Positions 50,519 to 64,000 of a stretch of 64,000 nt of DNA are shown here, piece after piece. How positions within the stretch are numbered: the first letter of the stretch is position 1; every line of letters starts with the position of its first letter. A model generated the notes under the pieces. That model was given only the letters and a program-made list of their open reading frames with translations. It was not told where the DNA came from and searched no databases. The position numbers and the translations under genes were made by a program. The stretch is from Quadrisphaera setariae (GTDB lineage Bacteria; Actinomycetota; Actinomycetes; Actinomycetales; Quadrisphaeraceae): NCBI RefSeq assembly GCF_008041935.1, contig NZ_VKAC01000003.1, positions 186,001-250,000 on the forward strand, written 5' to 3'.

Positions 50519-53191
50519 TCAGGCGGTGGGGGCGGGGGGCGCCAGCTCCACGTCGGTCACCGCGATCGCCTCGGCGCCCCCGGCGGCGGAGGCGCCGGCG
50601 GTGATGCGCAGGTCGCGCACGCGGCCGGCGGCGGCCAGGTCGGCGGCTCCGGCCTCGAGCAGCGGCACCAGCGCGGCGGGTGCCGAGACCGTCGCGGTGA
50701 CCACCTCGGTGCGCATCGACGCCTTCGCCTCGCTCTTGGCCTTGCGGACCCCGGCCAGGGCGCGACCGACGGCGGACAGCAGCGCCGGGTCGGCGTCGCC
50801 GGCCACCTCCGAGAGCGGCTCCGCGCTCGGCCAGGGCGCGGTGTGCACCGAGCCCTCCTCCGCGCGCCACCAGCTCCAGACCTCCTCGGTGGCGAAGGGC
50901 AGGAACGGCGCGAACAGCCGCAGCATGGTGTCGAGCGAGCGCGCCAGCGCCGCCCGCGCCGACGCCGCGGCCTCCTCGCCCTGGGCGCCGTAGGCGCGGT
51001 CCTTGACGAGCTCGACGTAGTCGTCGCAGAACGCCCAGAAGAACGCCTCGGCCGCCTGCAGGGCCGCGGTGTGCTCGTAGCGCTCGAGCGCGTCCGTCGC
51101 CGTCCTCACCACGGAGGCCAGCCCGGCCAGCACCGACCTGTCAATCGCCTCGGTGACCGGGGCCGTCGGGTCGGTGGCGCCCATGGACAGGGCGAACTTG
51201 GAGACGTTGAGCAGCTTGAGCGCCAGGCGGCGCCCGATCTTCATCTGCCCGACCTCGAAGGCGGCGTCGGTGCCCAGGCGCGCGGACGCCGCCCAGTAGC
51301 GGACGCCGTCGGCGCCGTGCTCCTCCAGCAGGCCCAGGGGCGTGACGACGTTGCCCTTCGACTTGCTCATCTTCTTGCGGTCCGGGTCGAGGATCCAGCC
51401 GCTGATGGCGGCGTCCGACCACGGCAGCGACCCGTGCTCGTGGTGGGCGCGGACCACGGTGGAGAACAGCCAGGTGCGGATGATGTCCTGGCCCTGCGGG
51501 CGCAGGTCGAAGGGGAACACCGCGGAGAACAGCTCCGGGTCGCGCTCCCACCCGCCGGCGATCTGCGGGGTCAGCGACGAGGTGGCCCAGGTGTCGAAGA
51601 CGTCGGTCTCACCGACGAACCCGCCGGCGACCCCGCGCTGGGACTCGGTGAAGCCCGGGGGCACGTCGGTGGAGGGGTCCACCGGCAGGGCGGCCTCGTC
51701 CGGCACGAGCACGTCGTCGTAGGAGACCTCACCGGACTCCCCGACCCGGTACCAGACCGGGATCGGCACGCCGAAGAAGCGCTGGCGGGAGACCAGCCAG
51801 TCACCGGTGAGCCCGCCGACCCAGTTCTCGTAGCGCACCCGCATGAAGTCGGGGTGGAAGCCGAGCTCCCTGCCGCGGGCCAGCAGCTGCTCGCGCAGGT
51901 CCTCGAAACCGGCCGCGGAGCGGCCGCCGTTGCGCAGGTACCACTGGCGCGAGGTGACGATCTCGAGGGGCTTGTCGCCCTTCTCGAAGAAGTTGGCCTT
52001 GCGCTGGGTGGGCTTCGGCTCCGCCTTGAGCGCCCTGGAGGCCTTCAGGGCGTCGACGGCGGCGATGCGCGCCGAGTGCGTGGTCTTGCCGGCGAGCTCG
52101 CCGTAGGCCTGCGCACCGGAGCCGGACAGCCACGACGGCACCTCGCGGACGAGGCGGCCGTCACGGGCGACGACGGGTCGGGTCGGCAGGTCGAGGTCGC
52201 GCCACCACGTGACGTCGGTCAGGTCTCCGAAGGTGCAGCACATCGCGATGCCCGCGCCCTTGTCGGGCTCGGCGGCGGGGTGCGCGAGCACCGGCAGCTC
52301 CACCCCGAAGACGGGGGAGACCACCGTGGTGCCGAACAGCGGCTGGTAGCGCTCGTCGTCGGGGTGGGCGATGAGCGCGACGCACGCGGGCAGCAGCTCG
52401 GGGCGGGTGGTCTCGATGACCACCTCACCACTCCCGTCGGCCTTCGTGAAGGCGACCTCGTGGTAGGCGCCCGGGTAGTCACGGGCCTCCAGCTCGGCCT
52501 GGGCGACGGCGGTCTGGAACGTGACGTCCCACAGGCCCGGGGCCTGCGCCTGGTAGGCGGCGCCGCGGGTGAGGTCGCGCAGGAACATGCGCTGCGAGGC
52601 GGCGCGGGCCGGCCCGCCGATGGTCGAGTAGGTCAGCGACCAGTCGACCGAGAGGCCCAGGCGGCGCCACAGCGCCTCGAACTCCTTCTCGTCCTCCGCG
52701 GTGAGCTGCTCGCACAGGGCGACGAAGGTGCGCCGCGAGACCGGCACCTGGTCGGCGGCCTTGACCGAGCCGGCGTCACCCGAGTGCGGCGGCGTGAAGC
52801 CCTCGCCCTCGTAGGGCAGGGACGGGTCGCAGCGGACGCCGTAGTAGTTCTGCACCCGGCGCTCGGTGGGGAGCCCGTTGTCGTCCCAGCCCATCGGGTA
52901 GAAGACGGTGCGACCGCGCATCCGCTGGAACCTGGCGACGACGTCGGTGTGCGTGTAGCTGAAGACGTGCCCGACGTGCAGCGAGCCCGACACGGTCGGC
53001 GGCGGGGTGTCGACGGCGTACACCCCGGCGGGGGCGGCCAGCGCCGCCTGGCGGGGGAAGGCGTGGGTGGCGCCCTCCTCCCACGCCGCGTCCCACTTCT
53101 GCTCCAGGCCCTCCAGGGCCGGGCGGTCGGGGACGCCGGTCGCGGGGCCGCGGGCGCCGGTGGGGGAGGTGGGGCGGTCAGTCAGGGACAC
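50519..53191 (-). CDS. valS: Valine--tRNA ligase, alternative type without C-terminal coiled coil
   Basis: A class I synthetase of 890 residues that charges tRNA-Val and edits Thr. The HIGH motif is SGSLHVGHVFSYTHTD; GWDDNGLPTERRVQNYYGVRCDP and the KMSKS loop KKMSKSKGNV (near residue 600) follow. The editing domain contains ETTRPELLPACVALIAHPDD. It ends soon after the anticodon-binding domain (RVRDLRITAGAS), without the long coiled coil of canonical bacterial ValS. The DNGLPTERRVQNYYGVRCDP block marks the alternative ValS group found in some actinobacteria. GTG 53191 is the start. Confidence 0.93.
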   Translation of the reverse strand: MSLTDRPTSPTGARGPATGVPDRPALEGLEQKWDAAWEEGATHAFPRQAALAAPAGVYAVDTPPPTVSGSLHVGHVFSYTHTDVVARFQRMRGRTVFYPMGWDDNGLPTERRVQNYYGVRCDPSLPYEGEGFTPPHSGDAGSVKAADQVPVSRRTFVALCEQLTAEDEKEFEALWRRLGLSVDWSLTYSTIGGPARAASQRMFLRDLTRGAAYQAQAPGLWDVTFQTAVAQAELEARDYPGAYHEVAFTKADGSGEVVIETTRPELLPACVALIAHPDDERYQPLFGTTVVSPVFGVELPVLAHPAAEPDKGAGIAMCCTFGDLTDVTWWRDLDLPTRPVVARDGRLVREVPSWLSGSGAQAYGELAGKTTHSARIAAVDALKASRALKAEPKPTQRKANFFEKGDKPLEIVTSRQWYLRNGGRSAAGFEDLREQLLARGRELGFHPDFMRVRYENWVGGLTGDWLVSRQRFFGVPIPVWYRVGESGEVSYDDVLVPDEAALPVDPSTDVPPGFTESQRGVAGGFVGETDVFDTWATSSLTPQIAGGWERDPELFSAVFPFDLRPQGQDIIRTWLFSTVVRAHHEHGSLPWSDAAISGWILDPDRKKMSKSKGNVVTPLGLLEEHGADGVRYWAASARLGTDAAFEVGQMKIGRRLALKLLNVSKFALSMGATDPTAPVTEAIDRSVLAGLASVVRTATDALERYEHTAALQAAEAFFWAFCDDYVELVKDRAYGAQGEEAAASARAALARSLDTMLRLFAPFLPFATEEVWSWWRAEEGSVHTAPWPSAEPLSEVAGDADPALLSAVGRALAGVRKAKSEAKASMRTEVVTATVSAPAALVPLLEAGAADLAAAGRVRDLRITAGASAAGGAEAIAVTDVELAPPAPTA

Positions 53192-53306
53192 GCGGCCATC
53201 CTCCCAGACCCCGCCGGACCAGCGGCGCCACCAGCGACCCGGCGGAGACCCGGTGGAGACCCGGCCCCCCGCGCGGGCCGCGGAGGCCCGGTGGTGGGAT
53301 CGGGCC

Positions 53307-54077
53307 ATGAGCCAGGACGCCACCACCCGCACCGCCGTCGTCACCGGGGCCAGCTCGGGCATCGGCGCCGCCACCGTGCGGCGGCTGCGCGCGGAGGGCT
53401 TCGAGGTGCTGGCCGTGGCGCGGCGCGCCGACCGCCTGGCGGCCCTGGCGGAGGAGACCGGCTGCTCCACCCACGTCGCCGACCTCACCGCCCAGGCCGA
53501 CGTCGACGCCCTGCGCGAGGTCGTGCGGGAGCGCTTCGGCGGTGACCTCACCGCGCTGGTCAACAACGCCGGCGGTGCCTTCGGCACGGACACCGTCGAG
53601 GGCGGGAAGGTGGAGGACTGGCAGCGCATGTTCGACGTCAACGTCCTCGCCACGCTGCGCGTCACGCAGGCGCTGCTGCCGGCGCTGCGCGCGGGCACCG
53701 GCGGTGACGTGCTGGTGATGAGCTCGACGGCCGCGCGGATCGCGTACGAGGGCGGCGGCGGGTACACCGCCGCCAAGCACGCGGAGTCGGTCATGGCCGA
53801 GACGCTGCGCCTGGAGCTGGCCGGCGATCCGGTCCGGGTGCTCGAGGTGGCGCCCGGGATGGTGAGGACCGAGGAGTTCTCCCTCAACCGCACCGGCGGT
53901 GACGCCGCTCGCGCCGACGCCGTCTACGCCGGGGTGCGCGAGCCCCTGGTGGCCGAGGACGTCGCCGACTGCGTCGCGTGGATGCTCACGCGCCCGCGCC
54001 ACGTCAACGTCGACCTGCTCGTGGTGCGGCCGCTGGCGCAGGCCGCCCAGCACAAGGTGGTGCGCGAGCAGGTGTAG
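53307..54077 (+). CDS. SDR family NAD(P)-dependent oxidoreductase
   Basis: A 256-residue classical SDR with [26 protein letters not shown], serine in VMSSTAARIAY and the YTAAK catalytic pair. VLEVAPGMVRTEEF and the C-terminal CVAWMLTRPRHVNVDLLVVRPLAQ match the YdfG/serine-dehydrogenase-like branch (3-hydroxy acid or serine oxidation). The start ATG 53307 is 115 bp from the divergent valS start. It may belong with the NRPS-like locus next door, but convergent orientation leaves this open. Confidence 0.9.
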   Translation: MSQDATTRTAVVTGASSGIGAATVRRLRAEGFEVLAVARRADRLAALAEETGCSTHVADLTAQADVDALREVVRERFGGDLTALVNNAGGAFGTDTVEGGKVEDWQRMFDVNVLATLRVTQALLPALRAGTGGDVLVMSSTAARIAYEGGGGYTAAKHAESVMAETLRLELAGDPVRVLEVAPGMVRTEEFSLNRTGGDAARADAVYAGVREPLVAEDVADCVAWMLTRPRHVNVDLLVVRPLAQAAQHKVVREQV

Positions 54078-54163
54078 CGCTGCGTGCGCCCGCTGCTCCG
54101 AACGGGTGAACCTGCGGCGAAGGGCGGCAGGAACCCCGCCGGATCCCCCGGGGGTGCGGCGCG

Positions 54164-55048
54164 TCAGCGCCGGGGTGCTCCCCGCCCGTCGACGAACGCC
54201 TCGAGCACCCGTCGGCCGGCGTCGAAGGTGAGGCGGCACGCCTCGCCGGCGCCGTCGGCCACCACGGCGTCGGAGAGCACCTCGGTGGCCACCGTGGCCG
54301 CCGGCCCCGACGCGGAGCCGTCCAGCGCGGGGGCCAGCGCGTCCAGCCACGCCTGGAGGTCCACCGATCCCTCGCCGGGCAGCTGGCGGTGGTGCCGGCC
54401 CTCCTGGCGCAGGTCGGGCAGCGGCTCGGGGAGCGCGTCGCACAGCTGCACGGAGACGACCAGCCCGTCCTCGGCGGCCGCGGCGACCTCCTCCAGGGAG
54501 CCGCCGGAGCGGTGCCAGTGCCACGCGTCGAGGATCAGCCCGGAGTTCGGGGCGCCGACGTCCTCGACCAGCGCGCGGGCCGCGGCGAGCGTCCGCAGCT
54601 CGGCGTAGGGCATGAACTCCACCCCGATGCGCAGCCCGTGGCGCGCAGCGCGGGTGCACAGCCGCTCGAAGCCGCGGCGCACCACGTCGTCGGGGACGAC
54701 GTCGAACAGGCCCACGTTGATCTGCTGCGCCCCGGTGAGGTCGGCCAGGTGCAGGAGGATGTCCTCCTCCAGCCGGGTGCCGCGCACGTCGGCGTCGGTC
54801 CACCAGTCGCGCAGGAACTCCAGCTCCACCACCTCCAGCCCGGCGCGGGCGAGGTAGCCGCGGATGTCGTCCTCGGCGATGCCGCTGCGGCGGGCGGACA
54901 GGTAGTCGGCGGCCCCGAGGCCGATCCCGGCGTACCCGGCCGAGGCCGCGGCGCGCACGCGCTGGGCGAAACCGGTCGTCTTGAGCGTCAGCGCCGACAG
55001 GTGCAGCGGCGGGACGCGGTCGGGGGCGGACGTCTGTGTCTGGATCAC
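54164..55048 (-). CDS. Sugar phosphate isomerase/epimerase-type TIM-barrel protein
   Basis: This 294-residue AP-endonuclease-2-like TIM barrel reads LHLSALTLKTTGFAQRVRAAASAGYAGIGLGAADY at the first strand, then VVELEFLRDWW, GLRIGVEFMPYAELRTL, SGLILDAWHWHRSGG and VSVQLCDALPEP. Conserved Glu (VEFMP), Asp and His (LDAWHWHRSG) are metal-binding in this superfamily, which includes sugar isomerases, inosose dehydratase and 3-dehydroshikimate dehydratase. Its promoter region is shared with the divergent A-T-TE gene (81 bp), hinting at a joint pathway. GTG 55048 is the start. Confidence 0.85.
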   Translation of the reverse strand: MIQTQTSAPDRVPPLHLSALTLKTTGFAQRVRAAASAGYAGIGLGAADYLSARRSGIAEDDIRGYLARAGLEVVELEFLRDWWTDADVRGTRLEEDILLHLADLTGAQQINVGLFDVVPDDVVRRGFERLCTRAARHGLRIGVEFMPYAELRTLAAARALVEDVGAPNSGLILDAWHWHRSGGSLEEVAAAAEDGLVVSVQLCDALPEPLPDLRQEGRHHRQLPGEGSVDLQAWLDALAPALDGSASGPAATVATEVLSDAVVADGAGEACRLTFDAGRRVLEAFVDGRGAPRR

Positions 55049-55097
55049 GGCGTACTCCGAGCGGTCGACGAGACCTGGCGTGTTCTTTTCAGGACCG

Positions 55098-55103
55098 TAG
55101 GGT
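55098..55103 (+). promoter_or_regulatory. -10 hexamer TAGGGT of the A-T-TE gene
   Basis: TAGGGT lies 26 nt before ATG 55130. GAGGGGGG at 55116-55123 follows as Shine-Dalgarno, so this gene has a short leader rather than a leaderless start. Confidence 0.5.
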
Positions 55104-55129
55104 TGGTCGCGGACCGAGGGGGGCCGCAG

Positions 55130-57736
55130 ATGAGCAGGTCGGGGGCTGATGGGGTGAGCGACGGAGGGTTCGTCGCCCTGACGGCGCAAGGGGTTTTCCA
55201 GCACGTCGTCACACGGGTCCGCAGCGTCGCCGCTGCCCTCCCGCAGGCGCTCGCCGTTGACGACGGCGCGGTCCGGTACGACTACGCCGAGCTCGACCGG
55301 CGAGCCGGTGCGCTCTCGTCGAGGATCGCTGCGACGGCGCCCGCCGGCCAGCCGGTGGCGGTGCTGCTGGGCCACGGCGCCCCGGCCGCCGTGGCGGTGC
55401 TCGCGGTGCTGGGGACGGGCGCGCCCGTCGTCGTCCTCGACCCCACCACGCCGGTGGAGCGGCTGCGGCACTACGTGGAGCAGTCCGGTGCCACGACCGT
55501 GGTCACCGACGCCACCCGCGCCGACGACGCGGCGCAGCTCTGCCCGCGGGTCGTGCGCACCGACAGGGCGCTCGTGGCACTCGGAGCCGGAGGCGCTACC
55601 GCCGGGACCTGGCCGCTCGCCGAGGACCAGCTGGTGAGCCGCGCGCCCGCGGTCATCGTCTACACCTCCGGCTCCACCGGACGGCCCAAGGGCGTGGTGG
55701 CCCACTCGGAGTCCGTCCTCCACGACGCCACCACCAACGGCAAGGACTGCTACGGGCCCGGCGCCGTCATCGCCAACCTGCTGCCGATGGCCTTCAGCGC
55801 CGGGATCGGCCTGCTGCTCGCGGGCATGGCCACGGGGTCGGCGCAGGTGCTCTTCGACCCGCGCACCCGCGCCGTCTCCGAGCTGCCCGCGTGGCTCCTC
55901 GAGACCGGCGCCACCGTGCTGGCGGCGAGCCCCGCCATCCTGCGCGGTGCCGTCGCGGCGCTCGCGCCCGGCGAGCAGCTGGGCCGGCTGCGCGCGGTGA
56001 CGACGGCGGGGGAGACCATCCACGCCGTCGAGATGGCGCGCCTGCGCGCCGCCCTCGGCAGCAGCTGCACCGTGCACAACCGGTACGGGTCCTCCGAGAC
56101 GTGGCTCATCGCCGAGCACGTCATCGCGCCCGAGCACGAGGGACCCTCCGGCGCCGTGCCGGTGGGGCGACCCGTCGAGGGCGTCTCGCTGCAGGTGGTC
56201 GACGAGACCGGGGTCCGCCGCGACTCCGGCACGGGTCGCCTCGTGGTGACCTCCCGCTGGCTGACCGACGGGTACTGGCGGGCGCCGGAGGCGACCGCCG
56301 CCGTGTTCACGCACCACCCCGACGGGTCGACCTCGTACCTCACGAGCGACACCGCCGCGATCGACGACGACGGCGTGGTGCGGCTGCTGGGCCGCGTCGA
56401 CCACAGCGTGAAGATCCGCGGCCACCTGGTCGAGCCGGGCGAGGTCGACGCCGTGCTGCACGCCCTGCCGCAGGTCCGCGAGGCCGTCGTGGTGGGCGTC
56501 GTCCCCGGCGACGACGAGGAGGGCGGCCGCGCCCGCCTCGTGGCGTACGTGGTGCCCGAGGGTCCCGCGGTGCAGGTCCCGGAGCTGCGGCGGGCAGTGC
56601 GCGCGGCGCTGCCGGCGTTCATGGTCCCCGAGCAGGTGGTGCTGCTCGAGGCGCTGCCGCGCACCGAGCGCGGCAAGCTGGACAGGTCCGCCCTGCCCAC
56701 CCCGCCGGCGGTGGAGGTGGGTGGCGTGGCGCCGCGCACCGACTGGGAGCGGGTGGTGGCCGCCTTCGTGGCGCGCGCCCTGGACCTGGACGCCGTCGGC
56801 GCCCACGACGACTTCTTCGAGCTGGGCGGCGACTCGCTGGCCGCTGAGGCTCTGCTGGCCTCGATGGCCTCCTCCCTGGACGTGCCCTCCGACGTCCTCA
56901 CCACCCGGCTCATCGCCGAGAACCCCACCGTGGCCGAGCTGGCGGAGGCGCTGCGCCGCCGTCGCCGCTCCGGCCGCGACGCGGCCGTGGTGACCTTCAA
57001 CGGCTCCGGTGCACGCCGCCCGCTCTTCGTGGTGGCCGGTGCCGGCGGGGTCGCCCTGGCGTTCCGCCGGCTGGCCGAGCGCCTCGGCCGGGAGCAGCCG
57101 CTCGTCGCGCTGCAGGCCAGGGGTCTGGAGGGTGGTGGCCGTCCCGAGTGGTCGGTGCACACCCGCGCCCGCCACCACCTCGCGCAGCTGCGCCAGGTGC
57201 AGCCGCACGGTCCCTACCGCCTGGCCGGGCACTCCCTCGGCGCGCTGGTGGCCCTCGACATGGCGCAGCAGCTGCGCGAGGCCGGGGAGGTGGTGGAGTC
57301 GCTCGTGGTGATCGACTCCTTCCCGCCCGACCCGCAGCTGGCGCCGCCGGCGCTGGAGGGGTCGCTGCCGCAGCGCGCCAAGACCCTGGCGTCCATCCTC
57401 CTCACGGGCGTGGTGCAGAGCCGCGGCCTGGGCCACTACGACAGGTTCCACCTGCAGGGCAAGTTGCTGCAGCGGCGCTACCGCACGCAGCCGTGGGACG
57501 GGCGCGCGCTCGTGCTCGTGGCCGCCGACGACCCCGACGCCGAGGCCCGCTCCCGCTGGGCGGACCACCTCCGCGGCCCGTGGTCGCTGCACCGCACCAG
57601 CGGTGACCACACCGGTGTGCTCCAGGAGCCGCACGTCGGCCCCCTGGCCGACCTCGTCCGGGCCGAGCTCGACGCCCTCGACACCGCGAGCGCGACGGGA
57701 GCGGCGGGGCCCCGGCGCTCGGTCGGCGCCGCCTGA
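55130..57736 (+). CDS. NRPS-like A-T-TE tridomain enzyme
   Basis: This is 868 residues with no condensation domain. Adenylation domain (about 20-535): A3 YTSGSTGRPKGV, A5 NRYGSSETW, A7 YLTSDTAAIDDDG, A8 LLGRVDHSVKIRGHLVEPGEVD and A10 PRTERGKLDRSALP with the catalytic Lys. At core A4, where amino-acid-activating domains have FDASVWEMF, it reads FSAGIGLLL, so the amino-group-binding Asp is Ser. The carrier domain has DDFFELGGDSLAAE (Ser568). The thioesterase (about 625-868) has RLAGHSLGALVA, VVIDSF and SGDHTGVL. A non-amino (keto, aryl or hydroxy) acid substrate is likely. Confidence 0.9.
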   Translation: MSRSGADGVSDGGFVALTAQGVFQHVVTRVRSVAAALPQALAVDDGAVRYDYAELDRRAGALSSRIAATAPAGQPVAVLLGHGAPAAVAVLAVLGTGAPVVVLDPTTPVERLRHYVEQSGATTVVTDATRADDAAQLCPRVVRTDRALVALGAGGATAGTWPLAEDQLVSRAPAVIVYTSGSTGRPKGVVAHSESVLHDATTNGKDCYGPGAVIANLLPMAFSAGIGLLLAGMATGSAQVLFDPRTRAVSELPAWLLETGATVLAASPAILRGAVAALAPGEQLGRLRAVTTAGETIHAVEMARLRAALGSSCTVHNRYGSSETWLIAEHVIAPEHEGPSGAVPVGRPVEGVSLQVVDETGVRRDSGTGRLVVTSRWLTDGYWRAPEATAAVFTHHPDGSTSYLTSDTAAIDDDGVVRLLGRVDHSVKIRGHLVEPGEVDAVLHALPQVREAVVVGVVPGDDEEGGRARLVAYVVPEGPAVQVPELRRAVRAALPAFMVPEQVVLLEALPRTERGKLDRSALPTPPAVEVGGVAPRTDWERVVAAFVARALDLDAVGAHDDFFELGGDSLAAEALLASMASSLDVPSDVLTTRLIAENPTVAELAEALRRRRRSGRDAAVVTFNGSGARRPLFVVAGAGGVALAFRRLAERLGREQPLVALQARGLEGGGRPEWSVHTRARHHLAQLRQVQPHGPYRLAGHSLGALVALDMAQQLREAGEVVESLVVIDSFPPDPQLAPPALEGSLPQRAKTLASILLTGVVQSRGLGHYDRFHLQGKLLQRRYRTQPWDGRALVLVAADDPDAEARSRWADHLRGPWSLHRTSGDHTGVLQEPHVGPLADLVRAELDALDTASATGAAGPRRSVGAA

Positions 57737-57751
57737 CAGGCGTCCGGGAGC

Positions 57752-57782
57752 CGTCCTCCTCCTCCGGGGGCGGAGGAGGACG
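57752..57782. terminator. Hairpin after the A-T-TE gene
   Basis: Eleven-base arms CGTCCTCCTCC and GGAGGAGGACG (57752-57762, 57772-57782) enclose a nine-base loop in the convergent spacer. Confidence 0.7.
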
Positions 57783-57799
57783 ACGACCCGGGGCAGCGC

Positions 57800-58690
57800 T
57801 CAGCGGGGCGCGCGGAAGGTGGCGGCGAGGTCCGCGCCGCCCTGGCCGGCCTCGACGGCGGCGGCGAAGCGCCGCTGCACGGCCTCGGCCACGGCCAGCT
57901 CCACGCCTGCGGCCCGAGCCGCCTCGACGATGAGCCCCGTGTCCTTGGCGGCGCCGGCCAGCGGGAACGAGGGCTCGTCGAGGGCGTCCTCGAGCATCGC
58001 GGTGCCCTTCAGCTGCACGTAGGGGGAGTCCATCGCGCCCCCGCGGACCGCCTCGAGCACGAGCTGCGGGTCCACCCCGAGCGCCCGGGCCAGCACCAGC
58101 GACTCGGCGACCGACTCCACCAGGGTGGCGACGAGGTTGTTGCACGCCAGCTTGAGGGCGCTGCCGGCGCCGACCTCGTCCTGCTCGACGGTGCGGGCGC
58201 CGACGGCGTCGAAGACCGGCCGGGCCGCCTGGCGCGCCGCCGCCGGCCCGGAGGCCAGGACGACCAGCTTCCCCTGTTCAGCGGGCCCCTTGGTGCCGAG
58301 CACCGGGGCGTCGAGCAGGCGGGCGCCGTGCTCGGCGGCCCACGCCGCGACGCGCCGCGCGCCCTCCGGCCCGATGGTGCTGGTCTGGACGACGACGACC
58401 CCGTCGCGCAGCCCCGGCTCCGCCTGCGCGAGCACGTCGAGGACGGCGTCGGCGTCCATGAGCATGACCACCACCACGTCGGCGCCGCGGACCGCGTCGG
58501 CGGGGGAGTCCGCGACGGCCGCCACGTCGGCGAGGGGTTCGGCGCGCTCGCGGGTGCGGTTCCACACGGTCAGCGGGAGCCCGGCGGCGGCGATGTTCCG
58601 GGCCATGCCGGTGCCCATGATCCCCGTGCCCAGCAGGGCGACGGTCGGTCGGGCGGTGTTCTCAGCGGTGTTCTCAGCCACGTGGGCCAC
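57800..58690 (-). CDS. NAD(P)-dependent beta-hydroxyacid dehydrogenase (3-hydroxyisobutyrate type)
   Basis: This protein of about 296 residues shows VALLGTGIMGTGMARNIAAAGLPLTVWNRTRERAE (Rossmann GxGxMG with Arg for NADP), VVVQTSTIGPEGARRVA, DAPVLGTKGPAEQGKLVVLASG (substrate loop) and GSALKLACNNLV with the catalytic Lys. This is the 6-phosphogluconate-dehydrogenase-like family: tartronate semialdehyde, 3-hydroxyisobutyrate and imine reductases. GTG 58690 is chosen from several closely spaced GTGs. A duplicated nine-base unit codes AENTAENTA at the start. The neighbouring A-T-TE gene and exporter make a role in one pathway possible. Confidence 0.88.
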   Translation of the reverse strand: MAHVAENTAENTARPTVALLGTGIMGTGMARNIAAAGLPLTVWNRTRERAEPLADVAAVADSPADAVRGADVVVVMLMDADAVLDVLAQAEPGLRDGVVVVQTSTIGPEGARRVAAWAAEHGARLLDAPVLGTKGPAEQGKLVVLASGPAAARQAARPVFDAVGARTVEQDEVGAGSALKLACNNLVATLVESVAESLVLARALGVDPQLVLEAVRGGAMDSPYVQLKGTAMLEDALDEPSFPLAGAAKDTGLIVEAARAAGVELAVAEAVQRRFAAAVEAGQGGADLAATFRAPR

Positions 58691-58740
58691 CCTCGCCCGC
58701 CGCCACCGCCCGCGCACCCGCTCTCGCGGGGGCGGTCAGG

Positions 58741-64000
<5,260 letters not shown>

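Noticed and set aside
55131-57736. A-T-TE protein read as a plain acyl-CoA synthetase plus hydrolase
   Set aside because: The carrier motif LGGDSL and NRPS-type A7/A8/A10 cores are all present in order, so an NRPS-like assignment is better.

Overview
This window is about 74% GC by eye, with near-saturated G/C third codon positions, many GTG starts and the tig-clpP1-clpP2-clpX order. It also has a mycothiol-type DsbA-fold protein, an Eis acetyltransferase, truncated haemoglobin O, and an ileS controlled by a short translational-type T-box. Together these point to a chromosomal segment of a high-GC actinobacterium; a Kineosporiaceae-like organism (Kineococcus or Quadrisphaera type) is my best guess, not proven. 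I see no phage, plasmid, insertion-sequence or CRISPR signature.

Layout. 1-4083: end of an SDR gene, a PRC-barrel protein, then a minus-strand operon (NAD-binding/DUF2867 protein, SDR, truncated haemoglobin). 4240-7694: mscS-type channel and prolyl oligopeptidase, overlapping by 4 bp. 7901-13432: malQ, then two paralogous lipoproteins flanking an Eis-like acetyltransferase. 13568-20782: ECF sigma/anti-sigma pair, a class A penicillin-binding protein and pepN. 20904-28668: DsbA-fold protein, rpiB, a Nei-type glycosylase, a PP2C phosphatase, an MFS pump, a zinc alcohol dehydrogenase and a Rieske/FAD reductase. 28723-35188: a polar amino-acid ABC importer, then acs-metY-CoA-binding protein. 35722-38714: an SsuABC-like importer headed by a SAM riboswitch. 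38727-43578: MFS/ArsR divergon, BlaI and M56 peptidase pair, acyltransferase. 44170-49258: tRNA-Gly, tRNA-Pro, tig, clpP1, clpP2, clpX. 49538-50422: a DUF559 protein between two matching palindromes. 50519-64000: an alternative-type valS, SDR, a TIM-barrel protein divergent from a three-domain A-T-TE NRPS-like enzyme, a beta-hydroxyacid dehydrogenase, a TetR/DHA2-exporter operon, and ileS (cut by the window end).

Regulation is unusually readable. A TA(N)3T -10 hexamer lies 6-8 nt before several start codons, which suggests leaderless transcripts. A SAM riboswitch covers the Shine-Dalgarno of an importer. A T-box with an AUC specifier precedes ileS. Dyads sit at the ArsR, TetR and (more speculatively) BlaI targets.

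The most distinctive structure is in the spacers. There are at least three sequence families of long, near-perfect inverted repeats, with cores GCACTT..CCGCGG..AAGTGC, TGATCATGGG and GGACGCTGTGCTCCGG. The family core is kept while the outer stem changes on both arms together. The most interesting enzyme locus is the A-T-TE protein, whose adenylation domain lacks the aspartate that normally holds an amino-acid substrate.
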